Origin: Spirometra erinaceieuropaei
Taxonomy: Eukaryota > Platyhelminthes > Cestoda > Diphyllobothriidea > Diphyllobothriidae
Assembly: GCA_902702965.1 (NCBI GenBank)
Contig: CACRXP010000001.1
Coordinates: 5,120,553-5,184,552, forward strand
Direction of reading: 5' to 3'
Length of the DNA: 64,000 bases
Numbering within the stretch: the first letter of the stretch is position 1; every line of letters begins with the position of its first letter. Shown piece after piece: positions 45,181-56,117 of the stretch. The position numbers and the translations under genes were made by a program. Under the pieces are notes generated by a model. That model did not search any database and was not told the origin of the DNA. It worked only from the letters and a program-made list of their open reading frames with translations.

Positions 45181-46574
45181 TGAAAAAGTGTCCTTTTATC
45201 TTGGAAATGTCCCGCGTTTTCTTAGCAAGCTCCTGCGATGAGATGCCTAATTTCTACCCTGTTGGCCCAATTGAGAGATCCAACTAATAGAGCCCTATTA
45301 TCGTCGACTAGTCGTCCACATTTTGGTCATCATGTCTCGTGGACTTTATCATTCACCCTGTATAAATAGGCATGCACATATATTCTTGAGATCGAATAAA
45401 TTTTTCACTGCTTTCAGAAGAAACCGATCTTATCTGAACCTAGACTTCGGTACGCCTACATTTTGATACTTACATTTTGACGGTTACTAGGGATCACTGA
45501 CTTATGAGAAGTAAGTCTTTCTGCCAGATCCAAACCATCTCAACTTCAAATAAGCGGCGGTGTTGAGATGTGAGCCGTTAAGGACACCCACTTTTCCTAA
45601 AGGAAATTTGAATAACCAGTGAGGTGAGACCACCAGAATTCCGGTCTGCTTATGCATCTACACGTCGTTCGGCCCTAGCCTGCGGTGCCCAGCCGTCCGT
45701 GTCCTGGGGTCGCTTCCCTGCTTGCCTGATCGCGGAAATTAAAATTCCACTCCAAGTAGCTGTGCGCACCCCGGCGACCACTCTCTGCTTCCCTGAGCAC
45801 AACCGCGCACTTTGCTTCTCTATTCGCTCTGGGGCTTTAAAACACGGTAAAAGCCTGAGCCAGCCTGAGTGGAACTTTCACGAAATATGGGTGTGTGCTT
45901 ATCATCCATTTTTCCTGCACCTTTTCCACACCCACCCCCTCCTCCTTTTGCCCAGACTTTGGACATATTCGTTTCAAAATTTCGGTTTCTCTGTCTGGAC
46001 GTCTGCTCACGATAGTGGAGTGGACTTTAAACTATCAAACAGGGTAATGTGAACGGGTGGTAAGTGTGTGTGGGTGACAAGTTAACCACTGATAGTTTTT
46101 GTCCTGTCGTCGGCCAATTGGCTCTTCCTAATTAACTCTGGTACAGACTGTAAAGTGATTGGTGATTCTGCTGCTGCTCGACTGAGGTTTGGTGACGCAT
46201 GTTGTTTTCGGGAGTTGACGGGCATACCTACATGCTCGCACGTGCGTTCTTCATTTTGGAAAGCGAGGACTACTTACCTAAAACTGTGAGTCCGTAAATA
46301 TCAAAAATCTTAAGAAGGCTACCCTGGGTGTCTTTCCGAAAGGACTGCTTCGCTTTAAGTCTGGAACTTATATCTCTGCCGTGTGTAGCTAGTGGTTTAA
46401 GGACCGGTCTACTTTTGGAAAGTAGTCTGTAGTATTTAACTCTCAGATGTTTACACTCCTACATTTGTGTGGAGTAATAAGGGACTCAAGTTCCCTGCTT
46501 GAAGTCAAATGTTAATAAATTGCGACTTGGTTGTTAGTAGGTTGGTTTAAAATTATGGGTAGAGAACTGTCGTA
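45181..46574. other. No recognised gene; one 142-codon frame
   Basis: The + frame at 45624-46052 is long for this AT-rich region, but its product (histidine- and leucine-rich in the second half) has no motif I know, and no splice sites frame it convincingly. It could be coding, but I do not call it. Confidence 0.3.
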
Positions 46575-46742
46575 GGAATCCCCCCCCCCAGGGTTAATAG
46601 AGGTGGCTTTGCGCTATACTCCAGGGAAAGTAGGGTCAGGGTCAAGTTTAGGGTTATCATTAGGATTAGGACAAGATAATAGATACGCTTCCTGGAATTT
46701 AGCGTAAAGGCGGTGTTCCCTTTCACATGTCCCACAACATTA
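46575..46742 (+). mobile_element. T2 element with TTAGGG-like core
   Basis: Inverted ends GGTGGCTTTGCGCTATACTC and GAATTTAGCGTAAAGGCGGT, complementary over about 20 bases with mismatches, enclose AGGGTCAGGGTCAAGTTTAG and GGGTTATCATTAGGATTAGG. Length is near 150 bases. Confidence 0.7.
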
Positions 46743-47514
46743 TGCCGCGTTACTTTTCAGACACGTCCAAAGACTGTCGCGGGAGAGGGGTTTAGGTGCT
46801 TTTAACAGCGGCGAATTGGGTCTCACGGAGTCGTAACCTCACGGTCATGAAACCGTCGCTTTTGTCCTATTCGCCACTCCACCTTCTCCACTTGTTCGTG
46901 TTCGGAGGAAAGGGGTTCTCACAAAGGCCGCAGAATCCACTTTGTATGGGGTCAGTCCCTCTGTTTCCTGATTGGTTTACCACTGGATTGTCCGTAAGGA
47001 GACAAGCATTTCAGGCTGCCGCAGTGATTGCTGTCTATCCGGCAGTCTGCGGGGAGACACGAGGATGGGGACGAAAAGCCTTTTGTTCTGTATACTGGTT
47101 CGACTGTGCATTTTGCGTCCGGAAGCCATGGTACGTTTGCTAACACCTTCCCCCCCCCCAAGGGTTCAGTAATGCTACTCCTTAATAGGGTTGCTCAGTC
47201 ATCCCAGGCTGTTGCCACTGCTGCTGCTGCTGCTGTCGTTGCTGCAGGAAGGCGGTCGGAAGTAGTCTGGGCGGTCTATAGGATGGCATGTCACTCTCTC
47301 CGTAGGATCTTTTGTTTATGGTGGAGACATAGCATGGAAATTAGTTCAGGAAACTTCAGGCGTAAAGAAACACCAATCACACATTCTTCTGTTTCAGTCA
47401 GCCAGTCAAGACCGGTTACTGAGGCGCGGCTGCCGTGTTGAGAGCGGATTCGTGGAGGTGTTAGGATGGAAAGAAGTAAAAAGTGTCCACCAGGTCCACC
47501 GACGCGTTTGGCAG
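46743..47514. other. No recognised gene; CTG run
   Basis: Overlapping + frames of 115 and 137 codons at 46796-47441 include a short (CTG)n run at 47217-47235 that codes for alanine in one frame. No domain was recognised. Confidence 0.3.
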
Positions 47515-47790
47515 GCGTTGTAAGCTCGACCGTCATTTCCGACGATATCCACCTTGTGCCTCACAGCAGCATGGATGCAGGGACGGAGAATTGGGCTTTA
47601 CTTAAGTTTACAGCGATAGAACACTTTCGACGCATCTATCGCACTCTCCCACCCACCTGAACTCGACGTCATAACAGAGTCCAGAAGACCGAGGACAGGA
47701 TCGGGCCGGCGTGGCGTGAGCCTGCGCCCAGACGGGCCACCACACCCCCTGCCCACGTATGGCATTTGTTGTGGGTGTGCAGCCCAATAA
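47515..47790 (+). repeat. Repeat family C, copy 7
   Basis: GACCGTCATTTCCGACGATA, CTCACAGCAGCATGGATGCA, GACGCATCTATCGCACTCTC and AACAGAGTCCAGAAGACC follow the order of the other copies, more diverged. Confidence 0.7.
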
Positions 47791-48395
47791 CGCTGGTCCA
47801 GCGTAGCTCCCGCGCGACCCGCTTTAGGGGACAGCAACCATCCCACGTAGGAGAGCATCAGTTCTAGTCTACGCACGGAAGTCAAACTACGATGGGTCCA
47901 GTAAGTACTTGCATCGGTGACCGGCTGGAGGTACCGAGCGCTGCTGACACCCCTTCGTTTCACAGACCATGTCACGTAGAAAACGCCGATTCTCGTCCAC
48001 TGTCAGTGTACTACTTATGGGTACTTGCTGCCGCCGTGGACACACCTATGCTGACCAACCCGGATAGCTCCACCTATGGTACATCTTTATGCCTAAGGAT
48101 TGCCGGCAGTGTATCTTCCACAGAGTGTCCTCGTCCATGTAAAGTCGTGTAAAGTCTGTACAACCGTAGCGTCAAACCGGAAGTGACCACGCAGCTTCAA
48201 CGTTCGTCTTCGCCCACGAAACTCCGCACACCTCACAGACACAACAGTCCGACCTTCGCAAGAGAATGCATCGGTCCTATACTCTGCAGAGTGGGCGCAG
48301 CTCCGGTGAATTGCTCATGTATCAGTTTACAGTGGGATAAGATTGGACATAGTCTACTGTGCTCACCCACCTGGATCTTATTATAAAACAATATA

Positions 48396-49390
48396 CAGTA
48401 GGTGGGCTAACCCATGAAATGTCGACCGAAATTCCGATATGAGTTTTCGTTTTGTAAAAATTAACTAAGTAATATTGTAAAACTAATCATCGCGCAGCAT
48501 AATTTTCTTATAACTCAGTTACCTCGGGATGCCGGCTTTTGAAGGAACTTCTTTCCGGCTGCATGCAAAGTCCATACTATGTAAAAATGACTACTTATGT
48601 AGCATGCATTCTTCCCATTGATGTTGGATGCCCTTAAAAATTCAATTTTATTTCACGGAAAACACGCATAAAAATATTCATTCTTTTGCTCATTCGGTAG
48701 GAAGTCACGTCCTCTCCCAATTCCGTACTAGTAGGAAGAGCAAAATTCGGTTTTAAAAAAGTTTGTGATTGTGAGATTTTTTAATACGGTAAAATGGCCC
48801 CCTAATAAAATGTCACGTCTTTGCATTCACCAATGTGGCCTGTATAGTTAAAGATGTGGCTCAAATCCACTACTAAATTCTAAGAGCCCATACGTCTGCT
48901 TTTAATACCGTAGAGAAATGTAGGGTTTTCCATACGCGGAAAATATACGGCTTGTCGTTTGGGAACTCTGAATTCAAGTGTAGCGGCAGGCCGACTTAAT
49001 GATTGTTCGGGAATTGGAAAAGGTTTTTAAAACTGAATCATACTCTTCTTTCGAGCCTAAAATTGGAAGAAGACTTAATTTTCCAGCGAATAAACAAAAT
49101 AATGTATATTTTTATGCATGTCTTCCATGAAATATAATTGCATTTTTAAGGGCATCCAAAATCAATGAGAAAAATGCATGCTACATAAGTAGTCATTTTT
49201 TTTACATAATATGGTCTTTGCATGCAGCCGGAAAGAAGTTCCTTCGAAAGCCGGCATCCTGAGGTAACTGAATTATTAGAAAATTATACTGTATGATTAT
49301 TAGTTTTACAACCGTACTTAATTTATATTTTCGAAACGAAAACGCATGTCGGAATTTCGGTTGACATTTCATGATTTAACCCACCTACCG
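48396..49390 (+). mobile_element. Foldback TA-flanked element, subfamily B (E12)
   Basis: Ends CAGTAGGTGGGCTAACCC and inverted TTTAACCCACCTACCG with TA on both sides (48394-48395, 49391-49392). The centre has CATACGCGGAAAATATACGG. Confidence 0.9.
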
Positions 49391-49479
49391 TAACTACGAC
49401 CGGAGATATGCACGAGGGCAGTGACTGACAAAGCCTGACCGTTCGCATACCACTCAGCTACTTTAAATGTCTCTCTGAC

Positions 49480-50065
49480 AGCATGTGGGCGTTAGGAAGG
49501 AACTCTTGTAGCCTGATCCTCGGTCCTGATGAGAAGGAGCCTGTAATCCCGTCAGTTTGCAGCCTTCCAAACCACGTCGGGACAAATTGAAACCCATCAG
49601 ATTTAGTATTGTAAGGCACGCGCTGGTGTGCCCTGAGAATGAAGTCCCCAACGTCGGCCTCACCTTCTATGCCAGTCGGCAGTCCGTCCTGTCAACCCAA
49701 CTGGTGACGGGCAATACACACACACGCACCTCTCAGCCCGTCCGTCGGAGTCTGTCACGCCACGCTGACCATAGCGTCCAGCCCAATCGCCATTTGGTCT
49801 GACTGGGACAAGCCACTGATGCATGAAGGTAAACGGGAAAGTACATTCGATGTAGCTCCGACCCAGCCCTTAAAGCCCGTCGTGAACAACTAAACGACCT
49901 TTGGAGGTACCACAGCGCACAAAAATCTGCAGCTTGGAAGTCTGACAACTGAGTGTATGGTCTCACCCTACCTGGCGCACACATGAACTCAGGAGCCAGG
50001 TCGTGTGTGGTACGCGTAGATGGGCCGTCTAGCCTCGCCAATCCTTGCACTCGCGCCCGCCTTCA
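49480..50065 (+). repeat. Repeat family D, longest copy
   Basis: The left part matches 27870-28035 and the right part (GTGTGTGGTACGCGTAGATG) matches 3698 and 43147. The frames inside, 81 codons on + and 105 on -, have no recognisable domain. Confidence 0.5.
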
Positions 50066-50265
50066 GCAGTGTTGATTTTATTTTGCCGTCGGAGGGCGTG
50101 AAGTGAGGGAGACACTGGCAACTCAACTCAACTTCAAATAAACTCACTCACGATTCACGACGGCGCCCACCTCGTGAGGTCATAATAGACGCCGTCGCTT
50201 ACAACAGTAAAACTACTGCACTTTCATCATTAACTAAAGCTGTCTGCGGAACACGAGGACAGAAA

Positions 50266-50432
50266 TTCCCCTTTTAATACAAGTGGCCTTAGGCCATATT
50301 TTAGGGAGAAAAGTGTTAGGGTTAGGGTTAAGACCGGGATCTAGGTCAAGGTTTGGGTTAGGACAGGGGAGTAGACACTCTTCGTGAAATTTAGCGCAAA
50401 GCCACCTGTTCTCATGTCATAGCAGACAACAA
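50266..50432 (+). mobile_element. T2 element, TTAGGG-like core
   Basis: AAGTGGCCTTAGGCCATATT and TTTAGCGCAAAGCCACCTGT are the inverted ends. The core has GTGTTAGGGTTAGGGTTAAG and GGTTTGGGTTAGGACAGGGG, the cleanest telomere-like units of this class. Confidence 0.7.
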
Positions 50433-51330
50433 CGATCTCATTTATCCCAATGATATATTTCGCGTGTGTAAGAGCAGTACTTTAAAAGGTTCTCACCCCT
50501 CTTCCAATCGCGCCCACTCGTAAATGCGTTTCATAGGGACTTGAGGAGGCTGGGTTCCCGAAAGCGCAACCTTAAGCCATGATCGCTTCGGTCTAGTGAG
50601 TTTACGAAACCAAAATCCAAATATCTTTCAGTGCGCTAGGTAAACAGATGGGACCATTTAGTCCTGTGTGGCTTGCCATCACGTGCACGTATTCTGCCTG
50701 CCCCTTTTACAAATCCCTAATTTAACTGCAACCAAGGCGGAATTAGTGGTATTCTACGCAAATGTTCTAAATCGTCTCATTCCAGGTGAGCTGTATCCGC
50801 CAAATCCGCTTTATGGGCTTCGTTAATGGTCCTCTAGTAAGACATATCTAAGAAGTCAAGTCCGGTAAACGTATGCCTTCGATTATTCCTCAGTACTATA
50901 AGGGGGGAGGGGGTAGTATAGCATGGGTACATTTATATCATTGGTGAATTAAAACATAACTGTTAGTGACTTATAGATCTCCCAGCGAGGTTTACAGGAC
51001 GCTTTGTCCAACCGTAATTTGCTTACCTCTGCCATCAGAAGAATGCTAGATAGGTTCTATTCTCGAGTTTCTGCACTGGATTGATCTATTTCAGCCCTTC
51101 ACCCCTCCTTCGCTGTCTTGGATAGATCCCACTGACCTTGATCCTCTTCTGCTCTAGTCTTCCTGACTGGGAGGAAGAAAGAGGTCCACTTGTGCGACAC
51201 TTTGTTCCCTAATCAAATGAAGCAATTTAGAGTGGATCGGCCAGTTAGATAGACAGTGAACCGGTAACACGAGCAGACCTTATCGAAACCTGTTAGAAAC
51301 CGACTGCCCATTTGCTGGTGTGAAGGAGGT
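50433..51330. other. No gene recognised
   Basis: Nothing beyond a G-rich run near 50900. Confidence 0.35.
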
Positions 51331-51408
51331 GGTGTTGTTGGTGGTAGTGGTGGTGGTGTTGGAGGGGGAGGAGGAGAAGCAGGAGGGAGAGGGGGGGACA
51401 AGTCCGCC
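51331..51408 (+). repeat. GT/GA-rich low-complexity tract
   Basis: (GGT)-like steps pass into GGAGGGGGAGGAGGAGAAGC and end in a G-run. The proline-rich minus frame over it is a composition artefact. Confidence 0.85.
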
Positions 51409-51761
51409 GATATTTTGTTTGGGCATTTTGACGGCCTTGTGGAGGTGGAATTGTTTCAAGACAACTCACATTGTCCCCCTATCACGCTCATGTTGTCGCC
51501 CTGAACAAGATCACCCCAACCGGTCACCCAGTCCCTAGCCTGGACGCAAACTAGGCTATAACAAGTTTTCCATTGAGATCTGGGTCATATCCCACCCAGC
51601 GCTTGCAACTAATGGATGACGCCTGTCTGTTATGCCCAGCAATATGACAAACGGAAACAGATAGATGGGCTGTTGAGGCGCCGTTTATTTGCAGTGTGCA
51701 TTTTCTTGTTATCACTACCGTTTGATCAACAGGAAAGCGTAATTAGGGTCATCCGCCGTCA

Positions 51762-51942
51762 TTAGGTAGCAAATTACGCTTACTTTAAATTTTATACTTG
51801 AAGAAAGAGTGTCTTTGGGTTTTAACAAATTTCCCAGTCCCAGAATAATTTCGGAACTCACCTGCCGCTACAAATGAATTTAGGGTTTCGACCTACAAGC
51901 CATACAATTTTTGTGCATGGAAAACCACACATATTGCACATC
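51762..51942 (-). mobile_element. Foldback element, internal fragment (E18)
   Basis: AAATTTTATACTTGAAGAAAG, AACAAATTTCCCAGTCCCAG and AATAATTTCGGAACTCACCT match the inner arm and centre of the foldback family in reverse orientation. Both ends are missing. Confidence 0.65.
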
Positions 51943-51943
51943 A

Positions 51944-52038
51944 GTTGTCTGAAGACGAGCTGGGAAACCAGCCTCGAAAATTCACAATAAAATTTTGCTG
52001 TTTCCCAAAGAACATCACCTTTCTACATACATATATAT
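51944..52038 (+). repeat. Repeat family H, copy 1
   Basis: GGGAAACCAGCCTCGAAAAT, GCTGTTTCCCAAAGAACATC and ACCTTTCTACATACATATAT match 58411-58545 in order. GAGCTGG and CCAGCCTC can form a small hairpin. Confidence 0.75.
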
Positions 52039-52135
52039 TATGATAGTGGGCGCTCACCGATCAGGTTACGGAACATGCTCGTTCCGTTGTGCCTTGGGGC
52101 TCATACTAGAACCCTCGCAGGCAGTCACACAGCGA
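52039..52135 (-). repeat. Repeat family R5, copy 1
   Basis: The reverse strand carries GCCCCAAGGCACAACGGAAC and GATCGGTGAGCGCCCACTAT. The family ends at a short AT-rich run in every copy. Confidence 0.75.
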
Positions 52136-52152
52136 CTATTAGAATGATGTAA

Positions 52153-52449
52153 ATCAGGTGGTACTGGCAAAGACAAGGGAGACCGGAATGGCCATTTCTA
52201 GCTTATTAGCCGTCATCAGCCAGTCATACGCAACCCCAAGTGTGGATCACTTGAGATTCGAACCCGGGATCTTTGGTCATGGACAACGGGCCCGTGGCTC
52301 AATGGTAGAGCGTCAAACTTCATGACCAAAGATCCCGGGTTCGAATCTCAAGTGATCCACACTTGGGGTTGGGTATGACTGGCTGATGACGGCTAATAAG
52401 CCAGAAATGGCCATTCCGGTCTCCCTTGTCTTTGTCGGTACCACCTGAT
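52153..52449 (+). mobile_element. Inverted pair of tRNA-derived SINEs
   Basis: The right copy (52287-52449, +) is near complete, with a tRNA-like head and a tail ending in CTCCCTTGTCTTTGTCGGTA. The left arm (52153-52281, -) is the same SINE without the first 35 or so bases of its head. The arms are nearly identical over about 128 bases and are separated by 39 bases. A transcript through both would form a long hairpin. Confidence 0.88.
52288..52360 (+). other. tRNA-like SINE head with A and B boxes
   Basis: Box A is TGGCTCAATGG at 52295-52305 and box B is GGTTCGAATCT at 52338-52348, spaced as in an internal RNA polymerase III promoter. The acceptor ends do not pair (GGGCCCG against TGATCCA), so this is not a working tRNA. 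The parent tRNA cannot be assigned safely. Confidence 0.8.
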
Positions 52450-52467
52450 ATATATATATATATATAT
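52447..52467. repeat. (TA)n microsatellite at SINE end
   Basis: About ten TA steps, bounded by CACCTGA and TCAGGTG, which pair with each other across the run. Confidence 0.9.
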
Positions 52468-52470
52468 CAG

Positions 52471-52635
52471 GTGAATAATTTCAGAAATTAATCAGTGCAG
52501 GACTTGGAGTTAAATCTCCGGGACATTACTTTTTTAGGGTCAGAACCTAAATTTCAATGAACATTTGAGTCGAAGACAATCAACTGCCGTGGAATAACCA
52601 CGCAATGCCCATTCTACAAACAAGTAGTACTACTA
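52471..52635 (+). repeat. Repeat family G, copy 1
   Basis: GTGCAGGACTTGGAGTTAAA, TCTCCGGGACATTAC, AATTTCAATGAACATT, GTCGAAGACAATCAACTG and CCCATTCTACAAACAAGTAG are shared in order with copy 2. Confidence 0.88.
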
Positions 52636-52638
52636 GTA

Positions 52639-52688
52639 GTACGGTATAATAAATTTAATATATATATATTAAAGGTATTATACCGTAT
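52639..52688. repeat. Near-perfect hairpin
   Basis: GTACGGTATAATAAATTTAA and its inverted partner ending ATTATACCGTA flank a TATATATA loop. The arms are about 22 bases with one or two mismatches. Confidence 0.85.
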
Positions 52689-52838
52689 TCCCGACAAAGA
52701 TAATTGCTAAAAGCGCAGACACGTGTTTCGCCGACATTCTGCCGCTGCGTGACACAGCTGCGAGAGGTTCGGCTCTTCAGTGGAACCTCCAGGATTCTCT
52801 ATGCGGTTTCTAGTATACGAACTCCAGAGGATAATCAA

Positions 52839-53000
52839 GTGAATAGTTTCGGAAATAACTCAGTGCAGAACTTGGAGTTAAATCTCCCGGACATTACTTT
52901 TTAGGGTCCGAACCGAAATTTCAATGAACAGTCGGGTCGAAGACAATCAACTACTGTGCAATAACCACGAATGGCCCATTCTACAAACAAGTAGTACTAC
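52839..53000 (+). repeat. Repeat family G, copy 2
   Basis: Same landmark series as copy 1. It is followed at once by copy 3 in inverted orientation. Confidence 0.88.
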
Positions 53001-53002
53001 GA

Positions 53003-53120
53003 GTAGTTGATTGCCTCCGACTCGAATGTTCATTGAAATTTCTGTTCTGACCCTTAAAAGTCATGTCTCGGAAATTTAACTCCAAGTCCTGCACTGAGTG
53101 ATTTCTGAAATTATTCACAT
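53003..53120 (-). repeat. Repeat family G, copy 3
   Basis: The reverse complement gives GTGAATAATTTCAGAAATCA, GTGCAGGACTTGGAGTTAAA and GAACATTCGAGTCGGAGGCA. With copy 2 it forms a foldback of about 115 bases per arm. Confidence 0.88.
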
Positions 53121-53150
53121 TACATATATATAGATGTAGGCAATATGTTA

Positions 53151-53229
53151 TTATCGACAAAGACAAGGCAGACTGGAATGGCCATTTCTGGCTTATTAGC
53201 CGTTGTCAGCCAGTCATACCCAACCTCGA
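53151..53229 (-). repeat. SINE 3' fragment
   Basis: AATGGCCATTTCTGGCTTAT and AGCCGTTGTCAGCCAGTCAT match the SINE tail on the reverse strand. The head is missing. Confidence 0.82.
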
Positions 53230-53239
53230 GCTGTGGGTT

Positions 53240-53350
53240 GCCGGTTAGACTGGTTGGGCTGCTGGTTGGGCCCGAGAGAGAGCCCGCAAGGCACAACGGA
53301 ACGAGTGAGCTCCGTAAGAACTATCGGTGGGAGCACCCTACAATTATATA
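53240..53350 (+). repeat. Repeat family R5, copy 2
   Basis: GGGCCCGAGAGAGAGCCCGC, AAGGCACAACGGAACGAGTG and AGCTCCGTAAGAACTATCGG, ending at an AT-rich run. Confidence 0.82.
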
Positions 53351-53489
53351 TTTATATATATATGTGGAAAAAGGAAGAAGTTCTTCGGAGAAATAGAGTT
53401 GTACGACTCGATTTTTCCGAAGAGCCTCTTCCTTTCCGCATTATGTCGGCCCGGCGTGCATACCACCTCTGATCTACAAAGATATATAT

Positions 53490-53725
53490 ATAATGGTAGA
53501 GGGGCGCTCACCGATCATTTTTACGGAACTTACTTGTCTCTTTGTGCCTTAGAGCTCTTTCTCAAGCCTAACCAGCAGCCTCACAGCGGCACATGACACC
53601 ATTCTGCCTATATCATGCACTGCTGTGCAGCTGCTGGCTGGGCTCGAAAGAAAGCCCTATGACACTACGGAACAAGTGAGTTCTGTAAGAACGACCGGTG
53701 GCGCCCTTCTACCATTGTATATTCC
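53490..53725. repeat. Repeat family R5, copies 3 (-) and 4 (+) as inverted pair
   Basis: The left copy (53490-53600) is on the minus strand and the right copy (53615-53725) on +. GGGGCGCTCACCGATCATTT at the left is mirrored by GAACGACCGGTGGCGCCC at the right. Confidence 0.8.
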
Positions 53726-53745
53726 CGATCGCAACCGACAGGACA

Positions 53746-53908
53746 ATGAGCCCCTGGCTCGGTGGTTAGAGGCGTTGGACTTCTAACTGACAGGTCCTGG
53801 AATCGAGTTCCAGGCGTTCCACACTTCGGGGTCGGCTGTGACTGTCTGATGAGGGCTTATAAGCCAGAAATTACCCTTCCAGTCGCCCTTGTCTTTGTCT
53901 GTAATACC
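53746..53908 (+). mobile_element. tRNA-derived SINE, full-length diverged copy
   Basis: Box A is TGGCTCGGTGG at 53755-53765. Box B is weakened (AATCGAGTTCC at 53801-53811). The loop-like CTTCTAA at 53780-53786 would fit a tRNA-Arg(UCU) origin, but pairing around it is poor. The tail has GGCTTATAAGCCAGAAATTA and CCCTTGTCTTTGTC. Confidence 0.82.
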
Positions 53909-53940
53909 TTTCTACATATATCGATGTATGAGGATATATT

Positions 53941-54415
53941 GGGCTCATAATATTTTATAATGGATGTAGACCACGCTGTCCGCTTTATAAACAGCTTTAA
54001 CAGTTATGCTTATACGATGCTGTACGGTTGAACATTCCACGGTCTTAAAAGTCACATAATTAGGAGCTTTTTCAAAACCCAAAGATACCCTTTCTTCAAG
54101 CAAAAGAATGAAGAAGACGGAATTTTCCACCAAATAAACAAAAGGTAGAATAGTTTTTTGCATACTTTCCGTAAAATACAATTGAATTTATAAGGGTATC
54201 AAAAGTCAATGGTGAAAATTTACCCAAATTAAGTTGTTTTTTCCGGAAAATAGTTTGTGCAAGCAGCCGATGAGAGTCTTCATCGAAAGCCAGTATCCTG
54301 ACGTGACTGGAATATCTTGACATTATACGACATTATATTTAATATTACAAACTTATTAAAGGAATTTTGGAGATCGAGTACAGGTTTCAGAATGTTAGTC
54401 AACTTTTCACAAGCT
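53941..54415 (+). mobile_element. Half of a foldback element (E13)
   Basis: Only the right half is kept: TAATTAGGAGCTTTTTCAAA, TTTCCACCAAATAAACAAAAG, AAAGCCAGTATCCTGACGTG and a decayed end near 54410. Confidence 0.7.
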
Positions 54416-55153
54416 AGCATATCGACTGCATACCCAGCCGGGAAATGTAAAAAAATGAAGGAAGGCGGGCGGTAATGAAAAGAGGCGATGGCAGTGGATT
54501 TCTCGGGGATAGTTTGAAGACAAGGACAAGTAAAAAAGTAAGAACCCCAAGGTAAGGAAAGGAGGCGTGGGAGAAATAGAAGGAAAAGTATGTCGAAAAT
54601 GAAGAATACGGAGTGTGATAATGAGAATTGGAGGAAGAGCAACACTGAGAAACAAGTTTCAGGAAAATGCAGTTAGTGGTTATAACGGCAGAGTTTCTGT
54701 AATAGTATGAATGTCCAAGGAACTTCGGAAGATACAATCGCTTGACTGAACGCGCAAACTCTATCAATGCAGGGGATAGGACATCTCACTAACACAATTT
54801 TCCCAAATTTAAGCTAAAGAGTAAAGCAACGAATCAAATCGGAAAAGTGCTAAACAATAATACCGACCATATTGCAAGATTTATGCCATTTTACCAGTGA
54901 AAATTTAATTTGGCAGGACAGATTGTCTACATGACGAATCCTGTAGGCAACCATACTGGAATAAAAAATAGCTGCTGGAAAATAAATACCTAGACGTTTA
55001 TTTTGAAAGGGAAATAATATGCGTTTTCGCAACTCATGAGAAGATGGAAATTGGATCGCCAGAACAACAGCTTTATCTGTCCGCGGTTGCGGACTCACTT
55101 CAACAACCGTTTTCTGAGACAGCGATGGATAATACCAGAAGATGTATCAGATA
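54416..55153. other. Purine-rich region, no gene recognised
   Basis: 54440-54660 is strongly A/G-rich on +. The serine/tyrosine/phenylalanine-rich minus frames of 82-121 codons follow from that bias. Confidence 0.45.
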
Positions 55154-56113
55154 CTGTTGGCAGGCTAACCAATGAAATGCCAACCGAAATTCCGAAATGC
55201 GTTTTCGTTTCGTAAGGATTAATTAAGTAGGGTTGTAGAACAACTCAACCTGAAGTATAATTCTATAATAATTCCATTACCTCAAGATGCCGACTTTCGA
55301 ACAAACTTCTTTTAAGCTGCATACAAAAAACATACTCAGTAAAAAATGACTACTTAAGTAGCATGCATTTTTCTCATTGATTTTCGATGCCCTTAAAAAT
55401 TCAATTTCATTTCCTAGAAAACATGCATAAAAGTGTTCATTCTTTTACGCATTCCGTAGAAAATTACGTCTTCTTCCAATTTTGTGCTCTAAGAAAGGGT
55501 ACAATTTGGTTTTCAAAAACTTCTCTAATTCCCGAATAATTTTGAACCCGACCTACCGTTACACTTACATTCAGGGTCTCCAAACTACGAGCCGTATGCT
55601 TTCCGCGTACGGAAAAGCATATATTTCTCTACGGTATTAAGAGAAGACCGTATGGGCTTCATAAAATTCAGCAATGGATTTGAGCCATGTTGTTGACTTT
55701 ACAAGCCACATTGGTAAATATAGAGAAATGACGTTTTATGAACGGCCGTTTCACGGTATTAAGAAAATCTCATAATTAGAAACTTCTTTAAAACTGGATT
55801 ATACCCTCTCTTCACGCATAAAATTTGAAGAAGACGCAATTTTCTACCGAATGAGCAAATGAATGAATATTTTATGCATGTTTTCCATGAAATATAGTTA
55901 AATTTTTAAGGGAATCGAAAGTCAATGAGAAAAACGCATGCTACTTAAGTAGCCATTTTTCACACAGAATGTTTTTGCATGCAACTGAAAAGAGGTTCGT
56001 TCTAAAGCTGGCATCCTAAGCTAACTGAATCATTACATACTTATGCTATATGATGATTTGTTTTAAAATCCTGCTTAAGTGATCTTTTCGGTTGACGTTT
56101 CATGACTTAGCCC
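55154..56113 (-). mobile_element. Foldback element, subfamily B, diverged ends (E14)
   Basis: Left end GGCAGGCTAACCAATGAAAT and a truncated right end near 56113. The centre is reversed (TTTCCGCGTACGG near 55600) and closely matches E11, so the two share an orientation. Confidence 0.82.
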
Positions 56114-56117
56114 TTAA

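Noticed and set aside
51944..51990. CTGAAGA followed by a hairpin and GAAA in family H, resembling a hammerhead.
   Set aside because: No acceptable NUH cleavage triplet in position, and the second copy at 58411 changes CTGAAGA to CCGAGCA, so the core is not conserved.
52288..52360. A functional tRNA gene.
   Set aside because: A and B boxes are good but the acceptor stem does not pair, the anticodon arm is irregular, and the sequence continues into the SINE tail.
54280..54767. Minus-strand frames of 82-121 codons, apparently membrane-like.
   Set aside because: They arise from a purine-rich + strand tract that yields Ser/Tyr/Phe/Leu-rich translation on the other strand.
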